DNA of 64,000 nucleotides from Pseudomonadota bacterium (GTDB lineage Bacteria > Pseudomonadota > Alphaproteobacteria > Micropepsales > Micropepsaceae): assembly GCA_018241025.1 (NCBI GenBank), contig JAFEEQ010000003.1, positions 310,001 through 374,000 of the forward strand, in the 5' to 3' direction. Within the stretch, counting starts at the first letter, position 1. Each line of letters starts with the position of its first letter. The translations under genes and the position numbers were made by a program. The notes beneath the pieces are model-generated. The model made no database searches, was not told where the DNA came from, and worked only from the letters and a program-made list of their open reading frames with translations. Below, one piece after another: positions 19,745 to 28,749 of the stretch.

Positions 19745-21754
19745 TCAGTCCGTGTATTCCTGCAACACCGGGCCCAGCGCGGCTTTGAGCGGATCGAGCC
19801 AGGGCTCGAAATGGCGCCATTGGTCGACGCCGTCCCGGAACAAGGGCTGGCGGACCTGCTCGGAGCTGGCGGTGCGGACCGGGCGGGCGTTTTCGTGGAA
19901 TTGCAGGCAGGCGGGCTCGAACGGCAGGCCGCAATAGGCGAGCAGGCGCCGAATCTCGCCTTCCGGATCGTCGATCATCTTTTCATAGATCACGCGGTGA
20001 ACCCGGCCGGGCAGAGCTTTGTCCATGTGGCGCATCAGTGCGACGTAGTCGGCGTAGTAGCGGCCGAGATCGTCGAGGTCGTAGCTGAAACCCTGGCCGC
20101 GGGCGAAATGCTGCTTGTAGGCCGAGAAGCAGCAGCCGAGCGGATGGCGCCTGGCGTCGATGATCTTCGCGTTCGGCAGGATCAGATGGATCAGGCCGAC
20201 ATGGGCGAAGTTGTTCGGCATCTTGTCGATGAAGAACGGACGGCCGAGCTTGCGCTGAATCCGGGTGCGCTCGAGATATTCGGCGCCGAGCGCCTTGAGG
20301 TCGGCGGCGGAGAGTCCGGTTAGAGCCTCAGGATAGAGAGACTCTTCCTTGCGTGAGGCGCGGCCGGAGAGGCGGCGGGCGATGGCGATGATGTCTGGCA
20401 GCTCCATCGTGCCTTCGACCTGGCTGTGGGTCGCGAGAATCTGTTCGAGCAGCGTCGAACCGGCGCGCGGCAGGCCCAGGATGAAGATCGGATCGGGCGC
20501 CGGATCGCCGAAGCCGGTTCGCGCAGCGAAGAACTCCGGCGTGAACAGCGCAATGGAACGGCGCATATGGTCCGAGGTCTCGTCCGCCTCGTAGCCGACC
20601 GATTTGCGCCGCAGCGCGTTGCCTGCGGCGTAGTGCGCGAATGATGCTTCGTAGTCCTGCGCATCTTCGAGCGCTTTGCCGAGCGCGAAGTCGAGGTGAT
20701 AGCGGTCCTCATCCGCGATGTCGCTGCGCCCGAGAGCCGACTGTATCGCCGCCCTGTCTTCGGGCGTGAAGCGAACGGTTTTGAGATTGGCGAGACTCCA
20801 CCACGCTTCACCAAGTGTGGGCGCCAGCGTCACCGCCTTGCGATAGGCGGCAACCGACTCCGCCTGACGTCCGACCGCCTTGAGAGCATGGCCATAACTC
20901 ATCCAGCTGCGGGGCTGTTTCGGCGAGGCCTTCAGGACGGCATCGTATTCGTCGATCGCCTTCTCATATTCGCCGATCTGGCCGTAGGCGGCGCCCTTCA
21001 GCGCGCGATAGGCGGCGTTCTTGGGATCGGCCTGCTGGAGAAGTTCGGCTTGCGCGATGGCGGCTTGCGACTTGTTCTGGCGATGCAGGACGATGGCGTA
21101 GTTGTGCCGCGCCGTGGTGAAGCTCGGCGCCAATGCCAAACAGTGTTCGAGCAGCGCTTCGGAATCGCCATAGCGGCCCAGCCGCGCACCGACTTCGGCC
21201 AGCATGCGCAGTGCCGCGATATTGTTGGGTTCCGCTTTCAACAACGGGCGCAGCGTGTGTTCGGCGACCGCCAGCTTGTTGTCGAGCAGGGCCTGCGCCG
21301 CTTCCACAAGTCTGGGATCCTTGGTCGCGAGCCGGATCTGCTGCGCGGTCGCATGGCCGGCCGCTTCCTCGTCGTCGACGGCGAGGTATTGCTCGGCAAG
21401 CGCAGCCCAGGCGTCGGCGAATTCGGGGCGGAGCCGTGTCGCGGTCTTGAGCGCGGCGATGGCGGCGGTCGTGTCGGACAGCGCAGCACAAGCGAGGCCC
21501 AATTCGAACCACACCGCCGGCGCCTTCGGCTGCTCGGCCGCGAGCGGTTCGAGCACGGCGCGCGCATCGGCGGCGTCCCCCAGACGGCGGCGCGCGATGC
21601 CGAGATAGAGCCGTGCCTGGGGTTGGCCCGGAACCGCCTCCAGAATGGCGCGGGCCTGCGCTTCGGCTTTGGCCGGATCGGCGGCGATGAGGCGCGCGCA
21701 TTGCGACAGGGCCTGTGCCAGCGTGCCGGTAGGTTCGGGTGACGGAGAACTCAT
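19745..21754 (-). CDS. Tetratricopeptide-repeat sulfotransferase
   Basis: A 669-residue protein. The N-terminal half is about nine TPR units (for example AVWFELGLACAALSDTTAAI, AYRALKGAAYGQIGEYEKAI). The C-terminal half is a sulfotransferase domain with the PAPS 5'-phosphosulfate loop LGLPRAGSTLLEQIL and RRHPLGCCFSAY as the 3'-phosphate region. It probably transfers sulfate from PAPS to a glycan or peptide; the acceptor is unknown. Same strand and immediately upstream of the TonB receptor gene, so they may be co-expressed. Confidence 0.9.
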   Translation of the reverse strand: MSSPSPEPTGTLAQALSQCARLIAADPAKAEAQARAILEAVPGQPQARLYLGIARRRLGDAADARAVLEPLAAEQPKAPAVWFELGLACAALSDTTAAIAALKTATRLRPEFADAWAALAEQYLAVDDEEAAGHATAQQIRLATKDPRLVEAAQALLDNKLAVAEHTLRPLLKAEPNNIAALRMLAEVGARLGRYGDSEALLEHCLALAPSFTTARHNYAIVLHRQNKSQAAIAQAELLQQADPKNAAYRALKGAAYGQIGEYEKAIDEYDAVLKASPKQPRSWMSYGHALKAVGRQAESVAAYRKAVTLAPTLGEAWWSLANLKTVRFTPEDRAAIQSALGRSDIADEDRYHLDFALGKALEDAQDYEASFAHYAAGNALRRKSVGYEADETSDHMRRSIALFTPEFFAARTGFGDPAPDPIFILGLPRAGSTLLEQILATHSQVEGTMELPDIIAIARRLSGRASRKEESLYPEALTGLSAADLKALGAEYLERTRIQRKLGRPFFIDKMPNNFAHVGLIHLILPNAKIIDARRHPLGCCFSAYKQHFARGQGFSYDLDDLGRYYADYVALMRHMDKALPGRVHRVIYEKMIDDPEGEIRRLLAYCGLPFEPACLQFHENARPVRTASSEQVRQPLFRDGVDQWRHFEPWLDPLKAALGPVLQEYTD

Positions 21755-21810
21755 GCCGGACGATGAAAGGTTTGGTGCAGGACAGTGTCAACCTGTCTAA
21801 GCTCGCGAGC

Positions 21811-24800
21811 ATGACCGAAGAGACAACGCGCGGCGAATTCCAGCGGGTGCGCGGCCGCTATCCGAGTTATACCCGCACGCGTCTGCGCCAGTTCGGGCGT
21901 CGGCTGAAAAGCGCGATCTATCCGGCGCGGGCGCCGGCGGCGCGGATCGAACTGTGCGGGCCGACCGAACGCATCGCCTACAAAGAAGCGCTGACCCTGC
22001 CATATCGCGACGCCGCGCTGGGCGCGCCGCTGGGGCCGCTCTGGGCGACCTATTGGGCGCGCGTGACCGTGACAGTGCCCGAGAGCTGGCGCGGATCGCG
22101 TGTCGATCTCTATTGGGACTCACGCTCGGAAGGGATGCTGTGGCTCGACGGACGCGCGGCGCAGGGGTTGAACATCGGGCGTTACACCGCGCCACTGGTT
22201 CAAAGCGCGAAGGGCGGCGAGACGATCGCCTTTTATGTCGAGATCGCCTGTAACCGCGCGTTCGGCGCCAATGAGGGCGGGCATCCGGCGAAGGAGCCCT
22301 ATGTTCTCGATGCCTGCGAGATAAGGCGCTTCGATCCGGAGGCCTGGAGCCTGTTCCATGACTTCGACGTGCTGCGCCAGCTGGAAGCGGATCGCGAACC
22401 GCCACCCACGCCGCGTTCGACCGGCGGGGTCGGGCGCGTGCTGCGCCCGGCCCTCGATAACACCTGGTCGGGGACGCTGCTGCATGGGCTGAACGACGCC
22501 TGCAATGTCATCGATCCGGACGACTGTACGACCTGGCCGAAGGGGCAGCAGATCTTGCAGACACTGCTCGGCGCGACCAATGGCTCGGTGGCGCATGAAC
22601 TGTCGGCCATCGGGCATGCGCATATCGACACGGCCTGGCTGTGGCCGATCGAGGAGACGCGGCGCAAATGCCAGCGCAGCTTCGCCAATGTGCTGGCGCT
22701 GGCGGAAGATTATCCCGAGTTCAAGTTCGCCTGCAGCCAGGCGGCTCAATATGTGATGATGGAGGAGGACAATCCCGAGCTTTTCACGCGCATCAAAGCG
22801 GCGGCGACGCGCGGACAGTGGATTCCCATCGGCGGAAGCTGGGTCGAGCCAGACTGCAACCTGCCGAGCGGCGAAGCGATGTGCCGCCAGTTCCTCTATG
22901 GCCAGCGCTACTTCGAGAAGACCTTCGGCGCGCGCAGCCGGATCTTCTGGAATCCGGACGTGTTCGGCTATGCCGGGCAGCTGCCGCAGCTGATGCGCGA
23001 GGCCGGGATGGACCGCTTCCTGACGCAGAAGCTGTCGTGGAACCGCTTTACCTCGCCACCGCATCACAGCTTCTTCTGGCGCGGCATCGACGGGACGGAG
23101 GTGCTGACGCATTTCCCGCCGGTCGACACCTATAACGGCATGTGTTCGGTGGAGGAGCTGCGCTACCACGCCGCCAACTACAAGGATGACGACCGCTCGC
23201 GCGAGGCGCTCTATCTCTTCGGTTATGGCGATGGCGGCGGCGGGCCGGATGCGATGATGATCGAGGCGCTGCGCCGGATGAAGGACCTGCTCGGCGTGCC
23301 GCGGAGCAAGACGCGCGATCCGAATGAATTTTTCGACCGGCTGGACCGCGAGGCGGCGGAATTCATGACCGTCGAGGGTGAACTCTATTTCGAATACCAC
23401 CGCGGCACCTACACCAGCCAGTCGGAGATCAAGCGGCTGAACCGCCTGTGCGAAGGGCGGCTGCAGGAGCTCGATCTCCTGTGCGCGGCGAGCGTGATGG
23501 CGGGGAAGCCAGCGCCGTCGCGTGGGGAAGTCGAGGCGCTGTGGCGGGTGCTGCTGACCAACCAGTTCCATGACATCCTGCCGGGCAGCAGCATCGGCGA
23601 AGTCTACGTCCGGGCACGGCGCGAGCTGGGAGAGCTGGCGGAGACGGTCGCGGCGAAATCCCAGACGCTGCTCGACGCGCTGGCCGGCGGCGGAGCGCTC
23701 GCGCCGGTGAACACGACGGGCATCACACGCGCCGAAGTCGCGGCGGCACCGGATGGTGCGCTGCATTTCGTGACCGCGGCGCCATTCGCGGCCGGAACAA
23801 TCGGCGATGCACCGGACCGCGTGACGGTCGAGGAACGTGGCGACTCGATCGTGCTGCGCAACGGCAAACTGAGCGCGACGCTCGGGCGCGACGGGTCGCT
23901 GCGCGATATCGGCCAAGGACTGCTCAGCGGCGCCGGCAACCGTTTCGTGCTGTTCGACGACAGGCCGACGGAATATGAGGCCTGGGACATCGATCCCTTT
24001 GCGCTCGAAACGGGGTGCGAGACCGCTGGCGCGGAGACTTGCGAGATTGTGGCGCGCGGAGCGCTCAGAGCAGAGCTGCGGTTCACGCGCCGGATCGGAA
24101 AGAAAAGCACGCTGACCCAGATCGTGCGGCTGGACGCGGCGTCGCCGTTCCTGGAATTCGATACCGAGATCGACTGGCAGGAACGGCGGACATTCCTCAA
24201 GGTCGTGTTTCCCCTGGCAGTCAACGCGCCGCGTGCGACCTATGAGACGATGTATGGGGCCGTCGAACGGCCGACCCATGCCAGCACCGACGCCGACCTC
24301 GCTCAGTTTGAAGTGCCGGGCCATCGCTGGGCGGATTATTCCGAGCCCGGGCGCGGCGTCTCGCTGCTGTCGGATTCGCGCTACGGCTATTCGGCCTTCG
24401 ACGGCCAGTTCGCGCTGACGCTGTTGCGCGGAACGATGTCTCCCGATCCGGATGCCGATCTGGGCGTGCACCGGCTGCGCTATGCGCTCTATCCGCATGC
24501 CGGCGACTGGCGCGCGGCGGGCACGGTGCGGGAGGCGTTGCGCTTCAATAGGCCGCTGCGCTGGACGAAGGGCACGGCGCTCGCAAAGCCGCTGGCATCA
24601 TTCGATGCCCCGTCAGTCGTGATCGACACGATCAAGCCGGCGGAGGACGGCAAAGACATCGTGCTGCGGCTCTATGAGAGCGAAGGGCGACAGGCGCGCG
24701 GCGTCCTGCGCGTGGCGGCGACGCGCGTCGTCCGGAGTAAAACGCTGGAGGATGACGGCCCGGCGCTGGCGAAGGCCGATGGCGGATTTGCGCTGACGCT

Positions 24801-24837
24801 GCGTCCGTTCGAGATCGCGACGATCAGAGTGTCGTAA
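21811..24837 (+). CDS. Glycoside hydrolase family 38 alpha-mannosidase
   Basis: A 1008-residue enzyme with the GH38 hallmarks: GHAHIDTAWLWP (metal ligands), GGSWVEPDCNLPSGE, and WNPDVFGYAGQLPQ containing the nucleophile aspartate. The long C-terminal beta-sandwich is also present, and the length fits the bacterial/ER type II group. No signal peptide is seen, so it is probably cytoplasmic. ATG 21811 is my choice because the protein then begins as in relatives (RLRQFGRRLKSAIYP). Upstream starts would overlap the divergent sulfotransferase gene, and no strong ribosome site is visible for any of them. The 3' end overlaps the convergent serine-hydrolase gene by 14 bases. Confidence 0.9.
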   Translation: MTEETTRGEFQRVRGRYPSYTRTRLRQFGRRLKSAIYPARAPAARIELCGPTERIAYKEALTLPYRDAALGAPLGPLWATYWARVTVTVPESWRGSRVDLYWDSRSEGMLWLDGRAAQGLNIGRYTAPLVQSAKGGETIAFYVEIACNRAFGANEGGHPAKEPYVLDACEIRRFDPEAWSLFHDFDVLRQLEADREPPPTPRSTGGVGRVLRPALDNTWSGTLLHGLNDACNVIDPDDCTTWPKGQQILQTLLGATNGSVAHELSAIGHAHIDTAWLWPIEETRRKCQRSFANVLALAEDYPEFKFACSQAAQYVMMEEDNPELFTRIKAAATRGQWIPIGGSWVEPDCNLPSGEAMCRQFLYGQRYFEKTFGARSRIFWNPDVFGYAGQLPQLMREAGMDRFLTQKLSWNRFTSPPHHSFFWRGIDGTEVLTHFPPVDTYNGMCSVEELRYHAANYKDDDRSREALYLFGYGDGGGGPDAMMIEALRRMKDLLGVPRSKTRDPNEFFDRLDREAAEFMTVEGELYFEYHRGTYTSQSEIKRLNRLCEGRLQELDLLCAASVMAGKPAPSRGEVEALWRVLLTNQFHDILPGSSIGEVYVRARRELGELAETVAAKSQTLLDALAGGGALAPVNTTGITRAEVAAAPDGALHFVTAAPFAAGTIGDAPDRVTVEERGDSIVLRNGKLSATLGRDGSLRDIGQGLLSGAGNRFVLFDDRPTEYEAWDIDPFALETGCETAGAETCEIVARGALRAELRFTRRIGKKSTLTQIVRLDAASPFLEFDTEIDWQERRTFLKVVFPLAVNAPRATYETMYGAVERPTHASTDADLAQFEVPGHRWADYSEPGRGVSLLSDSRYGYSAFDGQFALTLLRGTMSPDPDADLGVHRLRYALYPHAGDWRAAGTVREALRFNRPLRWTKGTALAKPLASFDAPSVVIDTIKPAEDGKDIVLRLYESEGRQARGVLRVAATRVVRSKTLEDDGPALAKADGGFALTLRPFEIATIRVS

Positions 24838-25999
24838 GCGCGGCTTCGAGGAGACGGACGAATTCCGCCTTCTGGCTGTCGTCGATCCAGCGGATCACAG
24901 CGACGAGGTCGTGCTGATAGTCGATGAAGACGATGTTGTCGCCATTGCCGATAAAGGCGACGGCGTCTTCGCGCGCAGCGGGGAAGAGTTTCTGGCCCGT
25001 GTTGAGGAACCAGTTCATGTAGCCGTAGCCGGGGTTGGGGCCGGTGGGCGTGCGCGAGAGCGCGATCCATTTTTCGGAGAGGATCTGGTGTCCGTTCCAG
25101 GTGCCATTGTTGAGGCCGAGCAGGCCCATGCGCGCGAGGTCTTCCGCCGAGATGAACATGCCGCCGCCCCAGTGGCCGCCGCCGGGCACGACATGGATGC
25201 GCTTGCCGCCAAGGGTGATCCAGGAATTGCGATAGCCTTCCCAGTGCCAGGACGACGACGCGCCGATGGGCGTCATCACCGTTTCGCGCAGGACCTCGGG
25301 CAGCGGGCGCCGGTAGAGATGCGTCAGCGCCAGCGCGAGTGCGTTAACGCGGACATCGGAATATTTCCACTGCGTACCGACGGGCGGCGGGCCGCCGGCG
25401 AGTTCGTCCCAGGGCTGCTTGCCGGGACGGTCGGCCCACCACGGCTTGCCCCACACCGTTCCGACCCAGCCGGAGGTCTGGCGCAGCATCTGGTCCCAGG
25501 TGATCGGCTGGTTGTGCGCGAGCATGAAATCGGTTGTCGGCTTCACATAGTCGATGACGCGATCGTCGACGCTGCGGATCATGTGGCGGTCGAAGGCGAT
25601 GCCGGCGAGTGCCGAAATGAATGTCTTGGTGACCGAATGCGCCATGTCGACGGCGTTGGTGTTGCCCCAGCTCGCGACGATGTAGCCGTGACGGATGACT
25701 AGGCCGTTGGCGGAAGCATGTGGCTTCAGGGGACCGATGGGATCGCTATACGGTCCGGCAAATTGCAGCGGGATGGTGATCGACAGATCGCGCTGATCGA
25801 TGACGCCGTCGAGCGCCGGCGACAATTTCGACTCATGCGCAATGGCGTAATCGATGGCGAGCTGGAGCTTCGCGGGATCGAAGCCTTCAGCCTGCGGCGT
25901 GTGCGTGGCCCAGTGGCCTTTGGGCGGAAAATATTCGGCAGCCGTGGCGCTCGCGACTGTGAGAGCCAGAGCGAGCAGGGATTTCATGATTAATCGCAT
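24824..25999 (-). CDS. Secreted serine hydrolase, beta-lactamase/class C family
   Basis: A 391-residue protein with a signal peptide (LIMKSLLALALTVASATAA). It carries the SxxK nucleophile motif SVTK within MAHSVTKTFISALAG and the YxN-like motif as YSD in GTQWKYSDVRVNALAL. The third motif is unclear. Relatives include esterases, D-aminopeptidases and 6-aminohexanoate-dimer hydrolases, so the activity is not fixed. Start candidates are ATG 26002, 25999 and 25987; none has a clear ribosome site. The longer open frame to 26251 overlaps the divergent small gene and is unlikely. Confidence 0.82.
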   Translation of the reverse strand: MRLIMKSLLALALTVASATAAEYFPPKGHWATHTPQAEGFDPAKLQLAIDYAIAHESKLSPALDGVIDQRDLSITIPLQFAGPYSDPIGPLKPHASANGLVIRHGYIVASWGNTNAVDMAHSVTKTFISALAGIAFDRHMIRSVDDRVIDYVKPTTDFMLAHNQPITWDQMLRQTSGWVGTVWGKPWWADRPGKQPWDELAGGPPPVGTQWKYSDVRVNALALALTHLYRRPLPEVLRETVMTPIGASSSWHWEGYRNSWITLGGKRIHVVPGGGHWGGGMFISAEDLARMGLLGLNNGTWNGHQILSEKWIALSRTPTGPNPGYGYMNWFLNTGQKLFPAAREDAVAFIGNGDNIVFIDYQHDLVAVIRWIDDSQKAEFVRLLEAALTTL

Positions 26000-26090
26000 C
26001 ATGCATGCAGCTTGGCGCGGCGCGATGCGGGCTGACAAGGGCGCCGGCGACATCCTACACTCGCAACCGGACCTCAGAATGAGCGGACCC

Positions 26091-26423
26091 ATGGCGCAGA
26101 AGGCGCATCTGATTGCAGCGATGCTGCTGCTGACGTCGAGCACTGCGATGGCTTGCGACGACAACAAGAAGAACTGCCCTGAACCTGTCGTGCTGAACGG
26201 CACGTTGCAAACCGCCGATTTCGACGGCGGCGTCGGATATGGCGGCGGCACGGCCGTCTATGTGCAGGGCGGGGCCTATGGCGGCAGTGGCGGCGGTGCC
26301 TATGCGCACACGCAAGCGTTCATTGCCGCGGCGCGGGCGGGCGCTTTTGCCGGAGCGAGCGCGTCGGCGAGTGCACATGCATTCGCTGGAGTGTCGATCG
26401 GCGGACGTGGCGGCCACCACTGA
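26091..26423 (+). CDS. Small secreted Gly/Ala/Ser-rich protein
   Basis: A 110-residue protein with a good signal peptide (MAQKAHLIAAMLLLTSSTAMA). A short segment with two cysteines (CDDNKKNCPEP) follows, then low-complexity GVGYGGGTAVYVQGG and repeated Ala/Gly/Ser words, ending GGRGGHH. The composition suggests an extracellular or surface structural protein. ATG 26079 is an alternative start four residues upstream. No family recognised. Confidence 0.6.
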   Translation: MAQKAHLIAAMLLLTSSTAMACDDNKKNCPEPVVLNGTLQTADFDGGVGYGGGTAVYVQGGAYGGSGGGAYAHTQAFIAAARAGAFAGASASASAHAFAGVSIGGRGGHH

Positions 26424-26427
26424 CCGC

Positions 26428-27084
26428 CTACCAGAGCCAGGACCACCGGGACGGGCGGACAGCCGGTTCGAACTTGCCGGATTTCTGATCGAGCAATTCG
26501 AGAATGCCGGTCGCGATGTTGAAGCGCATGCCGTCGACCACCAGATTGCCCGCCTTCACGCGCTCCGCGATGAAGGGATAGGCGAGCAGGCGCGAAACCG
26601 AGAGCTTCACCGCCTCGTGCTCGACATCGGCATTCACATCGAGGCCGTGACCGTGGTGATGGTGGCCGTGGCCGCGCGCGGCGTCGACGGCCGGGCGCGC
26701 CAGCTCGACCCATTCGTTGACGAACGGGATGCCTTCGGCGGACTTGGGATCGATCGCGGCATTAATGCCGCCGCACTGGGCGTGGCCCATCACGACGATG
26801 TTGCGGACCTTGAGCGCCATCACTGCATAGGCGATGGCGGCGCGGGTGCCGAACAGACCATGCTCGGAGTCGTAGGGTGGCACGATCGCCGCGATGTTGC
26901 GGACGAGGAAGAACTCGCCGGGACGCGCATCGAAGATCGTGGCGGGATCGGAGCGCGAGTCGGAGCAGGCGATGATGAGGTATTCGGGCTTCTGGCCCTT
27001 CGACGCGGTTTCTTCGTAGCGTCTGCGCTCACGCGGCCAGCGCCGCGACCGGAATTCCCTGTAACCCGCAAGCAACCGCTTCAT
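26428..27084 (-). CDS. Beta-class carbonic anhydrase with a histidine-rich insertion
   Basis: A 218-residue enzyme interconverting CO2 and bicarbonate. Zinc ligands are visible as Cys40 (CSDSR, with Asp42/Arg44), His101 and Cys104 (HAQCGG). Between the catalytic core and the last helices is a loop at about residues 138-147 with seven histidines in ten positions, not a usual feature of the family. No signal peptide, so cytoplasmic. The gene stops 4 bases from the end of the convergent small secreted protein gene. Confidence 0.93.
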   Translation of the reverse strand: MKRLLAGYREFRSRRWPRERRRYEETASKGQKPEYLIIACSDSRSDPATIFDARPGEFFLVRNIAAIVPPYDSEHGLFGTRAAIAYAVMALKVRNIVVMGHAQCGGINAAIDPKSAEGIPFVNEWVELARPAVDAARGHGHHHHGHGLDVNADVEHEAVKLSVSRLLAYPFIAERVKAGNLVVDGMRFNIATGILELLDQKSGKFEPAVRPSRWSWLW

Positions 27085-27138
27085 GTCACCAACCCCACCC
27101 GATCACGGGCAGGCTTTCGCACCTGAAACGCGATGGCG

Positions 27139-27357
27139 TCAAGCACGGATCGCGCGGTACCAGCGCCGCGCGGCGACCCCGCTCCAGACCATCTCGACAA
27201 TGCCGAAGGGCCACGCGCCCTGCAGAAAGCCATAGAGCGAACCGAGCAGGCAGGATACCGCGAAGGCGAGCACGAACCACGGACTGCGCGCCTCGAGCGC
27301 GTAGGTTACGAGCATCGCGGTGACGGCGACGAGGCCGAAGGCGTTGAGAACGTCCAT
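27139..27357 (-). CDS. Small two- or three-TM membrane protein
   Basis: A 72-residue protein starting at ATG 27357, two bases after the stop of the acyl-CoA dehydrogenase gene, so coupled to it. It is mostly hydrophobic: NAFGLVAVTAMLVTYALEA, WFVLAFAVSCLLGSLYGFLQG and FGIVEMVWSGVAARRWYR. Similar short proteins with the words AVTAMLV and YGFLQGAWPFG are, from memory, common in rhizobia. Function unknown. Confidence 0.7.
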   Translation of the reverse strand: MDVLNAFGLVAVTAMLVTYALEARSPWFVLAFAVSCLLGSLYGFLQGAWPFGIVEMVWSGVAARRWYRAIRA

Positions 27358-27359
27358 GC

Positions 27360-28526
27360 TCAATACGACTTCGGCAATCCCAGCACGTTCTCGCCGATGA
27401 AGCTGAGGATCATCTGTTCGCTGACCGGAGCGAGGATCGGGATCATGCTTTCGCGGAAGAGACGCTCGACCTGGTATTCCTTCGCATAGCCCATGCCGCC
27501 ATGGGTCATCATCGAAGTCTTGCAGGCGTTGAAGGCGGCGCGGGCGCCGAGCAGTTTGCTGGCATTCGCTTCGGCGCCGCAGGGCTGCTTCGCATCGTAG
27601 AGCGCGGCGGCGCGGAGCGTCATCCACCAGGCACTTTCGAGATAGGCCCAGCATTCGGCCAGCGGATGCTGCACGCCCTGGTTCTGGCCGACGGGGCGGC
27701 CGAAGACGACTCGCTCGCGGGCGTAGCGGGCGCCGCGGTCGAGCGCATCGCGTCCGAGACCGATGGCTTCGGCGGCGATCAGGATGCGCTCGGGGTTGAG
27801 GCTGTCGAGCAGGTAACGGAAGCCCTTGCCTTCCTCGCCGATGCGATCCTCGTCCGGGACGAAGAGGTCGTCGATGAAGACGGCGTTGGAGTCGACGCCG
27901 GCGCGGCCCATCTTCGGGATGCGGCGGACCTCGACCTTCGACCGGTCGAGCGTCGTATAGAACAGCGTCATGCCGTCGGTCGGCTTTTTACCGTCTTCCT
28001 TCCTCGCCGTGCGGGTGAGGAGGAGGATCTTGTCGGCTTCCTGCGCCGTGGTCGTCCAGATCTTGCGGCCCTTCACGACGTAGCCGTCGTTCGTGCGGCG
28101 GGCGAAGGTTTCGATGCTGGTGGTGTCGAGGCCGGCATTCGGCTCGGTGACGCCGAAGCAGGCCTTCTGCTCACCCTTGATCAGCGGAACCAGCATGCGC
28201 TGTTTCTGTTCGTCGGTGCCGTGCACGACGATGGCATGCGGGCCGAAGATGTTGAGATGGATCGACGAGGCCGCGGCATACCCACCGCCGCCGCGCGCCA
28301 CAGTGTGCATCAGGATCGCCGCCTCGGTGACGCCGAGGCCGGCGCCGCCGAGTTCCACCGGCATGGTGATGCCGAGCCAGCCCGCTTCGGCCATGGCCTT
28401 GTGGAATTCGAAGGGGAATCGGGGACCCTCGTCGCAGGCGGTCCAGTAGTCGTCGCCGAAGCCGCCGGTTATGCGCCGGACGCTGTCCTCAATCGCGCGA
28501 TGATCGGGGGAAAGGGTGATGTCCAT
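27360..28526 (-). CDS. Acyl-CoA dehydrogenase family protein
   Basis: A 388-residue flavoprotein with the family architecture: N-terminal helices (DITLSPDHRAIEDSVRRI), the signature CFGVTEPNAGLDTTSI, the middle beta domain with WTTTAQEADKIL, and the C-terminal helical domain with GGMGYAKEYQVERLFRES. It would oxidise an acyl-CoA to the enoyl-CoA using ETF. The substrate is unknown. ATG 28526 gives the usual family start; a frame to 28571 adds 15 residues. Confidence 0.9.
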   Translation of the reverse strand: MDITLSPDHRAIEDSVRRITGGFGDDYWTACDEGPRFPFEFHKAMAEAGWLGITMPVELGGAGLGVTEAAILMHTVARGGGGYAAASSIHLNIFGPHAIVVHGTDEQKQRMLVPLIKGEQKACFGVTEPNAGLDTTSIETFARRTNDGYVVKGRKIWTTTAQEADKILLLTRTARKEDGKKPTDGMTLFYTTLDRSKVEVRRIPKMGRAGVDSNAVFIDDLFVPDEDRIGEEGKGFRYLLDSLNPERILIAAEAIGLGRDALDRGARYARERVVFGRPVGQNQGVQHPLAECWAYLESAWWMTLRAAALYDAKQPCGAEANASKLLGARAAFNACKTSMMTHGGMGYAKEYQVERLFRESMIPILAPVSEQMILSFIGENVLGLPKSY

Positions 28527-28749
28527 GGTGGGCACTGTCTGCGGAACGAACCGATTAGGCAAGGCAATCAAAGGCTTGAACGTTTTAACAGCGTTGCGAG
28601 AAGGGCTATGGGACCCCGTTGCGAACGCTATCTCCCTGACTAAACTCGAAAAATGAGGGGAAAAGCCGTTACGACGAGTCTATAAGTGCGCCGCCTCGAA
28701 TGCGCGCCGAACGGCCAGGAAACGCTGTCTTGGAGATCACGAACACACA

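Noticed and set aside
22120..24498. 792-codon minus-strand frame opposite the mannosidase
   Set aside because: Shadow of the GH38 gene in high-GC DNA; no recognisable protein features.
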